Source of the DNA: Bimastos eiseni
Taxonomy: Eukaryota; Annelida; Clitellata; Crassiclitellata; Lumbricidae
Direction of reading: 5' to 3'
Length of the DNA: 64,000 bases
Assembly: GCA_959347315.1 (NCBI GenBank)
Contig: OY365806.1
Span: 31,746,818 to 31,810,817 of the forward strand
Part shown: positions 1 through 18,300 of the stretch, piece by piece
Layout of the letters: each line of letters opens with the position of its first letter
How positions within the stretch are numbered: the stretch's first letter is position 1
The notes under the pieces: generated by a model
Told to the model about the DNA's origin: nothing
Database searches by the model: none
The model's input: only the letters and a program-made list of their open reading frames with translations
Position numbers and translations under genes: made by a program

Positions 1-461
1 GAATGTGAAGCAGAGAAAGACATTATTATTTAAACTGCTAATCGGTTAGAATTAGAATTATTAGCTAATGAAATATGCTGATCAACCAGAACTAAAATTA
101 ACAAAAATCTTGTGGCTAATAGATTAGAAATTATACGTTTGCCTAATCGATAAAAATTATTGATCAGTTAGTAATAGTTGCTAATTTCATATACATGGCG
201 TAGGCAACTTTGCATGTAGATTGTGATATTTAGTGTACGTTGCTTTTGTAATGGACAACATGATTGTTATATATAAAAATGTTTGATGAACAGTGGATTG
301 TGAAATAAGAAATATGGATTGAGGATGTGGATTGTTGACTGCTGAATTTGAAATTCTGATTGCATTTCGTGGATGACGGACTGTGTTTGTGATTTTTGTA
401 CTGTGGTATATATGGATTATGGCATGTAAACTATGAACTGTAGATTATATACTGTTATCAG

Positions 462-8182
<7,721 letters not shown>

Positions 8183-8388
8183 GGAAGGAAAGAACTTCGA
8201 AGGGAAGGAAGGATGAAGGACACATGGGAAGAATGAAGGAAGAGATTTATTAAGATTATGACTTAATTTATTAATCGCCACTATCTAATGACAAAGTATC
8301 AACTGATGGCACTTGACATATGTGCATGAGGAACTTGTGCAAGGCCCATGCGCGGTCATCGCCTCAGAGGAGGCTAGAACCCCGGAAC

Positions 8389-8550
8389 CGACACATCACA
8401 TTGCACGGTGAGCACACATCACATTGCACGGTGAGCACACATCACATTGCACGGTGAGCACACATCACATTGCACGGTGAGCACACATCACATTGCACGG
8501 CGAACACACATCACTTGCATGGTGACCGTTGGTGAGCACACATCACATTG
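8389..8550 (+). repeat. 23-bp tandem repeat downstream of coronin
   Basis: Six or so copies of CACATCACATTGCACGGTGA plus GCA, decaying at the right end. About 200 bp past the coronin stop, so probably 3' UTR or flank. Confidence 0.95.
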
Positions 8551-9539
8551 CATGGTAAACGCTCAAATCCAATCGGCCAACAAGGGATGAGCGACGGCAG
8601 GGAAAACAAAGGGGGATCTGAGGTGGGACCCGTAGGAGAACATTTCAAGAACGAATCATGAAAGGAAAGAATGGATTAAAAGTAACCTTTAAAAGTAACC
8701 CGAAATCAGATATGTCGGCCACCATTTGTACATGCGGAATATTAATCATTACACAAATTTATTCTCAAAATCGCCCAACACTTATGCACGGACTACTGCT
8801 AAGCATTCATAAACAGTAAAAATGATTAACAGATTTATGGAATGATTTTGTGTGTTTGAACATCAATGAAGTGAACGTTTCTGGATATACATTTCTGTAA
8901 AGGCTCTATATGACAATAACAGTATTATAGCCTACAGGACGCGTCTGATTGCTTGTTTCTATAATAGTGTGCTATAACACGCCCATTATCTCAATTAAAT
9001 CTGTTGTACCAAACTACAAATAATCTTCAATCCGCTGTGGCCATTTTAAACGACGATCTGAAATTGGTTCCCAGCCACTTTGTAATGTAATGTAACGAAG
9101 TGCACCTTGCACGCTAGAGAAATCCATTTGCAGATTTGGTGATGAGCTATATCAGTTGGCTTTCTTAGCCTTTCTATCCATGACTGTGGACATGCTACCT
9201 ATCCTTAGCAACCTATTCAAAAAAATATCTACAGCTGAAGAGGGCGGGAAAATGGTGACACTGTGGCGGACAGGCCACAAGGCTTGAATGAATGATTTAT
9301 TTAAATAATCGGCTCGCCATAGTGTTATTTTACGTCTATTTTTTTTACAGTGTTGCGCATAGGAAGGAAGACCGATCGGCGGTTTTTAATTGAATGCATA
9401 GCTTGCAGACGCATGAATTGGCTTGAGTATAGCCTGACATGCGGTGCATCGCTATATATGTGAAGCAGTGGTTCGTACTGCTTCATACGTAGAGTGGTTC
9501 TCGTACCGCTCCAGGGATCGTTGAGTGTTGCCATATAAA
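8551..9539 (+). other. Intergenic, no gene seen
   Basis: AT-rich unique-looking sequence. I find no splice-bounded exon or recognisable element. Confidence 0.5.
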
Positions 9540-12130
9540 TACGACCTCTAGTGACAGCCGCTCTCGCGGTCAGGCTGGTGCTGCTTTTCGCTGATCTGGT
9601 GGGGTGGGCCCCTCTGCCGTCGATCGCAAGACGGACCGTGCCCTGATCGTAAGAGTCAACAGGCTGACAGAGAAAGTCCGATCGTGAGAAATAAATGAAT
9701 AAATGACAGTTCTGTTCGGAAATACGGGGAAGATGGTGACCCCGTTGGTGGCCGTGAGTGATACAGACTGAGTGAGTCCCAGAAGGGACCGACGCATATA
9801 TCGAGAGAGGCCTCGGCGGCCGACAGAGAGATAGACTGGGAAAAATCCCCGACCGTGCAGACCGTGGGAGTTCTGGTGGCCGAGAAATATTCTGGTTGGC
9901 TACCTAGATCGGTCATAGTTACTCCTCGCGAATACCAGCAGGTTGTCGGATACGTGACCCCGTCGGTGGTCGGGAGAAATAGAGATCGGGTAAAGCCCCG
10001 AGCAACCGAACGCTACATCGAGACAGATTATGGCGACTGTTGAGACAATTTTACGGGAAGAATTCCCCAGTGTACACGTTGGTTAAAAGACGGGGAGGGC
10101 GGCCCCGTGAAGCCGTTGGAAACAGACTGAGAGCTACCGGAGAAGCCGTTGACAAATACTGGAAAACATGAATACATTCGATAAATACGGGGAGGGTGAC
10201 CCCATTGTTGCGTTAGATACAGGGAAAGTTCCCTTTGGTGCCGAAAACCTGATCAATTGTGGGCGTCTCCGCATATTCTTTCGATTTACGGTTTTCCGTA
10301 AATATCTATGCTTGGCTACCTAACGGTGGTCATACTTACTCCTCTCGTTTACCAGCAATCTGTTGAATTGCGTGTCTGATCGCAATGTCTTAGGTCGCGG
10401 TTTCCCCGCGTATCTTTACTTGAGTTACTAAACGTAATATCTGTACTTGCGGTGTCCCCGCAGTATGTCTTCTTGATTGTCTTACGGTCTTTCGGTAAAT
10501 ATTCTTACTGGCTACCTATGTTGGTCACAGTTACTCCTCTCGGTTTTTCCAGAAATCTTTTCACTTGTGTGTCTAGTTGCAATATCTTGGCTCGCGGTTT
10601 CCCCGCGAGGCATCTACTAATTTCTTCTTGTAGATCTAACTACATAATCTCTTTTCGAGGACTTCCTCGAAAGATCTGCCAGTGGTTCGTTCCAGTGTAT
10701 AAAAGACAGAGTACAATTGCTTCAGAGAAAGTGATTATAATAATACAGGTCTGTGTGAAACATAGAGGTAACGTGGTGACACTTACCTCAGTTGCCTGTG
10801 AGAGAATCGAGTCTGAGAAACGAGAGTTGGTGCATTACCGTTGGTCAGATCTCTAGGTGACGAATACAAATATGTTCCTACGATGGGATGAATAAATGCA
10901 GTCAATGAGAGTTACAGACATGTGAGAGTCTGGGTGATCGGATATTAAAGTATATGACAGATGCAAGCCGGCCGAGAAATATACTTGTTGGCTACCTAGT
11001 TCGGTCATAGATACTCCTCCCGTTTTCCCCAGGTTGTCGGAGACATGAAAAGTCGGGTGGCCGCAAGAGATACAAGCCGAGTAGATTCCCGCAGTAGCAG
11101 CCGTACAAACCGAGAGAGCTGCCGGTGGAGAGTTGGCATATACGGGGAAAGTTCCCCATTGAATTCGTTCGATAGAAATATCGGGGAAATTCCCGAAGGA
11201 CCCGCTGGAATTACACGTGGAGGATGAACACGTTAGAAGAGCACGTGACAAACAAGAGGAAACACTGGTGCCGATTGATACCTTCAGGTTACTAGTCAAG
11301 TAACTCTTCTTGATGGCTTTATAGTCGTTCGATAGATATTCTTGTTTGTTACCTATGTTGGTCATAGTTACTCCTCCCGGTTTTCCGGGTGTCAGAATAT
11401 ATTACGGTGTTGGCGGACAACTGCCAACGCAGATAACGGTCAATCGTGTGCATGATAACTTATGCGTGTGAGGCCGGTATGCCACACACGGAAATGGGCC
11501 AAGAGGCCGACGTAAAAGTCTGGGCAGTCGGAAACCCAGGGTAAAGATAGTAAGCAGACCAAGAATTGATCGATGCGTAAACATTACTGTTGGCTACCTA
11601 CGTTGATCATAGATACTCCTCCCGTTTTCCCGAAGAGTATCTATTTGCGTGTCTGATCGAAGTGATCGATACGAGTACGTTTGGGTAATCGGGTACCCAG
11701 GTGAATACATGGTTGTTTGTCGTCACACACAGTTCTGAGAGCTGACTAAAGTGCGAGGTCGGGACCCCTCGTGCGTAGGTCGGATCGAAGATCTGTGTGC
11801 AGATAGCGAAGGTTATAGACAGAAGACCTTCACTATCAGAGTCCGTGAATACCATGGCAGTGTCATTTTTATCGAAGCAGAATATATCAGTGTTGGTGGG
11901 TAACTGCTAACACAGAGGACGGGAACTTAGTCAGTCAAATGTGCATGACAAAATATACGTGTGCGGCCGTTTATACCATACACGGAAATAGATCGAGAGA
12001 TACGTGTTGAGCAGAAGACGTGATAGCTAAGTGTCTAGCATGATATGACGAAGAGCTGTGAGACTGGTGTGTCTAGGACGACAGAGGTTAGAGAGTTGGG
12101 GACAGTAATGTCTAAGAGTATAAGACGTTG
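9540..12130 (+). repeat. Dense array of short perfect hairpins with diverged repeat modules
   Basis: Higher GC and CpG than the flanks, no convincing coding frame. Short perfect stems recur roughly every 40-80 bp: TTTACGG-tttt-CCGTAAA (10285), CTCGCGG-tttcc-CCGCGAG (10592), TTTCGAGG-actt-CCTCGAAA (10654), GGGGAA-ag-TTCCCC (11144), CCCGG-tttt-CCGGG (11374), GTCCC-agaa-GGGAC (9777). A diverged motif near TTGGCTACCTA, then TTGGTCATAGTTACTCCTC, occurs about six times (near 9895, 10315, 10510, 10990, 11350, 11595). A second pair of modules starts at 11405 and 11887. Possibly a structured non-coding repeat or the non-coding part of an unknown mobile element. Confidence 0.75.
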
Positions 12131-12707
12131 GATTTAGCTACCGATAATTGTATAGGCCGAAATGGCTTATGGACTTGTTTCAAATATGTCTGAACCTCGT
12201 AACTTAAGAGAACGTTTGGTGTCCCTAAATGGCGATAGTTTCAGAGTCACAAGATGCTGAACGGTACGACATCAGGTAGAGGAAGACGAGGCTAGTAGCT
12301 TGGAAGGTATGCAAGGCGAGGAAGACTCCTGCCGGTATGATTATGAACCCTGTTTTGAGTACGGCCATCCTCAGAACGTTGCCCATCCGGCGACCGCGGA
12401 ATAGGCAGAGTCAGACCTCGTTACTAATTCGAGCCGTGTTACCTTTCTTGGAGAAGAAACCCATCCCTAATCTTGCCTGGTGATAGTGAACATCCTGGTA
12501 GATATAGAGAGTAACCGTTTGGCATTGAGATTTGGTAAGAAAGTGACTCGGGCGACTCCAGGCGCGTCAGCGAGCTGGGGTCGACACCGTCCTTTAGCGC
12601 TAGGCAGGCGCTCGGGCGGCAGAACGCCACAACACAATAATTATGCTTTCTATGCCTATATACTTCTAACCTTTCTAGTTTTCCGTCTAGACTTGTTATA
12701 TATAGCG

Positions 12708-12775
12708 AACGGCAAAGGTTTCGAATGAATAGGTGTAAAAGTGTGCAAATACATAAACGGACAGACACACACAGA
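12708..12775 (+). repeat. Direct repeat, left copy (retroelement 3'-end-like)
   Basis: About 65 bp matching 13715-13785 in the same orientation (GTTTCGARTGAATAG, GTGCAAA, GGACA). The right copy runs into GACA repeats and a TTTATTTATATAGAT tail as in some RTE-type LINE 3' ends (family guess from memory). Confidence 0.7.
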
Positions 12776-12801
12776 GAATCTAGATATACAACTTTCAACT
12801 C

Positions 12802-13438
12802 TAGCCTACTTTGTACGCATCAGTGTCTATACACAATTCAGCTTTTCTTCCTCTTCCTATTCCTTAGTGTTATTCTTACTCACCTTCCTCCCATCTTCTT
12901 CTTCTTCTTCTTCTTCTGATTCCTGGCACCATCTCTTCCCACCACTTCATTACGATTCATTCACCTTTCCTAGATCTAATACCTAGCTCCTCCTCATCTC
13001 TAATTCCTCTTCTCTTGCTCCGTCTTCTCCTATTTCTATTCACTCCCTTTTGTTCTCACTCACCTTTTCCCAACTTTCTTCCTTCTTCCTACTTCACAGT
13101 TCACACCCTATCCTAACCGCTTCCTCCTCCCATCCCCACCCTCCTTTTCACACTCCTCACCCTCTTCTCCACTTCAGCGCGCACTCATTGTCACACTTCT
13201 TCTTTCCCTTACACCATAATCCTTGCCTACTACTTCCTCCTCCTCCTCCTCTTCCTCCTCAACAATCCTGCGTTCCCTTTCCTAACCCTCTTCATCATCC
13301 TAACCCCTCTTCTTCCCCGATATAGCCCGAACTCTTTGCGTTTCCACGAACTTGCCTTTTGTCCCACGAAAGCTCTTTCGAATGAGTAGCTGATAAACGG
13401 AATTGTGTATAGACACTGATGCGTACCACGTAGGCTAG
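12802..13438 (+). mobile_element. Pyrimidine-rich segment bounded by a 39-bp inverted repeat
   Basis: Left arm 12802-12840 and right arm 13400-13438 are nearly perfect inverted copies sharing GTACGCATCAGTGTCTATAC. Between them is about 500 bp almost entirely of C and T. No target duplication was recognised, so a transposon is only one explanation. Confidence 0.7.
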
Positions 13439-13714
13439 CTACACTGTGCAAACGATTGCCAACTCTAGACCTGCTAGTGCTACAGGTATTGTTCCAAGCC
13501 GTCCATTCGTAAAAGAAATAGGTGTGGCAGAGAGAAATCACGTGCACAAGTACAGCATTCGTAGGTCGGGGATCAACGTGTGTCGCTCATGTCGACTGAA
13601 AAGGAAACTTTCCCTGGGAGTCCTAACTCCTGAAACAGGTTTTTGGCCCTGGAGATGAGGAAGATGGCGTGGCGGGATTTATGAACCCCTCGACTTTCAG
13701 GTGTTCCCCGAGCC

Positions 13715-13825
13715 AACGGTGAAGGTTTCGAGTGAATAGCTCCAAAACTGTGCAAACGCATAACCGGACAAGGACACACAGACAGACAGACAGAGAGAGA
13801 GAATTGTCTCTTTATTTATATAGAT
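13715..13825 (+). mobile_element. Right direct-repeat copy with LINE-like 3' tail
   Basis: Repeats 12708-12775, then (GACA)n, (GA)n and a TTTATTTATATAGAT end. A probable 3' terminus of an RTE-like retrotransposon or its derived SINE. Confidence 0.5.
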
Positions 13826-14075
13826 GAAAGGAGTGCTGAGACATTTTGGATAATTAATGGCATAATCAGGTCAATACTAAAATTCAATAAACAGGCAATT
13901 CATTATCAAAGTCGGTTTTGAGCTCTTGTGAGTTCATGGGCCTTAGAAACACAACACAATAATTATTATCATACGCAGTTAACAGAAATTAACACGCAAA
14001 TTGCAATTAGGCCTACTCTTCATACAAGCTCAAATCTATTCTAGATCTGCAGCTAATTATAAAACGGCTAAGCAA

Positions 14076-14109
<34 letters not shown>
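13826..14109 (+). other. AT-rich spacer ending in (TA)n
   Basis: No gene seen. 14078-14112 is a (TA)n run that abuts the LINE fragment. Confidence 0.6.
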
Positions 14110-14112
<3 letters not shown>

Positions 14113-14115
<3 letters not shown>

Positions 14116-14862
14116 ATTATTACCTGCCACAATAGCCTGCACTAGCCTCTATTATTCTTTGGTCCATCCCTATTTGGCATACTGCAATTTAGTTTGGGCG
14201 TCTAACTATCCCTCGAGATTAAATAGGCTCATCTCCCTTCAAAACAGAGCGTTTAGAGTTATCTGCAAATGCTCTGTACCACACACATGTACACCTAATT
14301 TACACTATTCTCAACCTCTTATCTTGAATGTTAATCAAATAACTCTAACGCAAACTAATGCGTTTATATACAAATTTTTAAACAACCAATTACCTGTGGC
14401 TTATGCCAACTACTTAACGCCCGTCCAATCAACCAACCCGTATAACCTTCGAGATTTTAATAACTATAGACCGACCGACGCACGCACAAACACGCGCAAA
14501 TTTTCAATCAGATGTGGTGGAACAATGGCCTGGAATCGTCTTCCACCAGACATACGTACTTTTACTCAAATCAACGCATTCAAACACAAACTTCGCGAAT
14601 AGTTCTTTCTAAATCCAACGTAACGTGTTTTTCTGTTCACTCATACCTGTTAATCGTAGTTAACTAGTTAAGTATTGCGTACTCTTTTTACAAGATGTAT
14701 CAAATAATTGCCATCCTCTTAACAATTTAACTTGAAAGTAAAGGTGCCCCTGCTAGCAGGACCTCGGTCCCTTTAGGGTTCTTCCTTATTGCTGTCTGTC
14801 AATCTACTAGTATTTCAAACTTGCATTTTCTATTCATGATCGTCAGTACTCAATAAAAAATC
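14113..14862 (+). mobile_element. LINE 3' fragment: RT C-terminal domain
   Basis: From about 14119 the frame is open to TAG at 14600. It reads TSLYYSLVHPYLAYCNLVWA, LISLQNRAFRVIC, FLNNQLPVAYANY, ARTNTRKFSIRCGGTMAWNR and LPPDIRTF..FKHKLRE. These are the C-terminal landmarks of a non-LTR retrotransposon RT (HPYL-YCN-VWA, NTRKFSIR-G--WN-LP). It is 5'-truncated at a (TA)n tract, ends with AATAAA near 14851 and runs into (TA)n from 14876. The last about 150 codons are intact, so insertion may be fairly recent. Confidence 0.9.
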
Positions 14863-14873
14863 TTGGTTATGGT

Positions 14874-14921
<48 letters not shown>

Positions 14922-15302
14922 TATACATATCCAATGGATATATATATATATATATATATATATTCAGTGGACAAACATGGGCCATAGGATAAATCCAAAC
15001 AGAGAACAAATCTATTTTACTGTTGTGTTTTTGCTTAGATTGTACTCCGCAGCGCAGTTAGCTAATGGTAATAATAAAGGATTTTTATCTTACCTACGCA
15101 CATGCTTACACTTGAATGCGCTTGTTGTGTAAACAAGATAATTATGCAGACCGCCAGCGGCCTTGTTGCATAGGATATCGACGTATAATGTATAGGCGCT
15201 TCAAAACGTGTCGTGACGCTTTATGAGGACTTTCCGGTCCATTGGATTGGTGGTCCTTGATGTTTTTAGGTTACGGAAATGTTACAATTTCGACAATACG
15301 CA

Positions 15303-15366
15303 ATGAATCTCCAAACTGTTGTGATATTTTTCATAGTTGGCACATTCCTAAATCCGACAGTAGAAG
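15303..15366 (+). CDS. Membrane-protein exon 1: signal peptide
   Basis: ATG followed by a classic hydrophobic leader ending in TVEG. Donor AAG|gtctgt, phase 1, matching exon 2. The start is chosen because this leader precedes the ectodomain exactly in phase. Confidence 0.75.
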
Positions 15367-18300
15367 GTCTGTACTGATTTATTGCGGTTTCGGCGATTTT
15401 TACTGGCCAGAAGTAGGAAAATAAGTAATTTCGTTTCTGCGCATGATTGATACCTGGGGTCTTTTTACGCATTTCAAAACTTAGGCCTACTAATGTCACG
15501 ATTATCATAATCGCATTAATCTGACAATAAAATTCTCGCGTCCATTGGATCTATTGTGTGGTGCCGAACTTTTAAGTTTCCTCGCTTCAGATTGTCAACT
15601 CGCTCCAGTAACAGGTCAAGATCCAATGTGTCATCCACCATAGTGTTGGTAAAATGCGAACCGGCGAAGTGCGAACCGGTAAAACGCGAACCAAAATGCG
15701 AACCATAGGCGCGAACGGATCAGATTAAGGCATCGTGAGGGTCGGTTAGGGTCAGGGTTGGCATCGTGAGGGTCGGTTAGGATTAGGGGTAGTGTGGTTA
15801 ATAGATGGGGTTCAGGGTCATAGTTAGTATCGTTTACAGATAATTGTCGAAAACTTTTGGCCGCATGAATAAAAATATAAATGGCAACCATAGGCGCGAA
15901 CCGGTCACGTGACTTTTGGCAGCCAATCGAAAACAAGTTCGCATTTTACCAGTTCGCGGTTTGCATTTTACCCACACCCCATCCACCACCAGTTAGGTGA
16001 CTACATTTATTTTATGCCATTCCACAAGTGATGCTTCAGAAGTTTATAGGTTACGATTAGATATAATATTATTAGCTTCTATTGCAGAATGTAGGGTAAT
16101 CTTAGGTTTTAGCATAATTAATTCTTCTATTTCGTATTCTAAGGTTTTAGCGTAATTAATTCTAAACGATAATAATGGACAGTTTCCCATTGAACACAAT
16201 TTCATAAATCCAGTTTCCATTTAGGCATGATTATTTTCATAAATTCAGCTATTTCATCTATCCAGCTTCCATTTGAACGGCAATTTAGTTTCGTTTTAAA
16301 AACTTTCTCAAGCATTCTAGCAGGAAATAATTAATTATGCTAAAATCTGAGAGGATTAACATGGCAATAATTAATTACGTTAAAACCTAAGATTACCGAA
16401 TGTAGAGCTATAGTTAGCCACACTCTTAAGTTTATGCTGTGCCGCAGTTGTAGATTTTGTGTGGCGCTGCATATTTATTTTGTTGTAAATTTATAATTAT
16501 TGGAACATTAATTTAGCCAATTCTACATATATAATTAAAAATTCATTTCAGGATGTTTCATTGTCCTGGAAGGGTCATTCCTAGGGTGTGGGACATTTTT
16601 GTCAATCCTGGTACTATCCCAGTCAATCCGGGACATGTGTTCACCCTGCAGCCAGTCCTCCTGCCAGCCTAGCTATCTATTCTCTTCTTTCCATTCACTA
16701 CTTGAATGTGGATGCTCTCACCACTAATTTATTTAGACTATTCTCATATGTTAGCTTTGCATCTTGTTCAAAGTGACCTCTGTGAATTTGAATGAGGAGT
16801 AGAGCCGTAATTCCACCCTCATGGAACTTTCAAAAATTTCCCAGATTAGTTGTTCTAGGTTTACGATTAGGTTTAACAAAAATGTTGTCTAATGTTGCAA
16901 ATAGTTCCAGGTTTGACTGTATTAGTTACCTGCTGGAGTTGTAAGTAAAGTTCAGATATATAAATGCATATACAGTTCAGGTTAATTATCCAAATCTAAC
17001 TCACTTGGTTCTTAGATGTGAGGTGACATGTCATTCTAAGTTAATAGTTCACTGTCCAGTTATTTAGTGCCTTTTCAGTTTGTGTAATTCCATGTATTTC
17101 TGGTCACTTTTAACTATTGTCTGCAGCATGTTTGATTGCAGATTTGATCTGTCTGAATGAACTGTATGTATTTAATTTGGAGAAGTTGTTCGCTCACCAA
17201 ATGGTGTTTATTGTGCCTGAAGGTTAAGATTTACTGACCGTGTGTGCATGATGCATAGGTGAATTAAGCAACAATTAAGTTGAATTGGGCTTTAACTTGT
17301 TTGTTTAGGGATCAATGATCCAGCGTCATATGCTACGGATTGTCAAGCATGGAAAAACGTGACAGATCGTGTGTCACACCGTGAACATCTAAATGTTTCG
17401 TGCGCTGTCAATCCACCCTGCACTGGCTTTGAATGCAATGGAAAAATAGAAACACCTGTATGCATGCGTTTAACGTAGACCTTTTGTTTTAATTTGAATC
17501 TCATGATGTGAAGAACTATCAAATACAACCGTAAATGGAATTTTCTGTATGTGATGGATAAAATAAGGTTTACTTTAAAAGTGTAAATCTCATGTGAGAC
17601 ATAATTATTATTAACTAAACGGTCTATGAAACATCTGATAAATGTTAGGGTAATCATAGCTAAATATTTTATATAAAAGTGTTTTTTTTTTTAAATGGTC
17701 GGCTGCATTTTCTTATGAAAGAACCTAAAACAATGTATACATAAAAATAGTTAATGAAGTTTTCTGTGGTGAAACTTGTAGTTTTCATAATTTCATCATT
17801 GGATTTTTGTTGGAAAGCTGATATATTTTTATATTTTGTAGGACAAAAGTAATAAAATGTTTCGTTTTGGGATGTCATTCCTTCCATGTACGGATCCGTT
17901 GAAGTTTGAAGTGGTTGCTGATGTTCCTGGTTATCCGTTTAATTTTACACTGGAAGTTGGCAAAAGACAGTCCATGAATCGGACCATAGCTGTGCCAGGT
18001 GAAAATCTGTTGAAATCTGCCATTCATTCATTCGTTTCTTTGTAGGTGGTTAAATGGTGTTTTCATTAATATGGATCAGAATAAGAATTTATTTTTATTT
18101 CTAATTACTAACATCATGCAGGTGTCTAATGCCTCCGATGTAAGTTTCTAGTGAATTACAAATGAAGCAACATGATATACAGCAGAGGCAAATGTCCGAA
18201 GTGCTTTCCAACTGAGCCGTAGCTATATGTTCATGTGTATTTGTCAAATTAGTTAATTTTTTAGCCTGGGTTCTGAACTCTTTGGTGCTTCAGCAGGCTC

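Noticed and set aside
12725..13325. Open frames in the pyrimidine tract
   Set aside because: Ser/Pro/Leu/Phe-only composition from C/T sequence.
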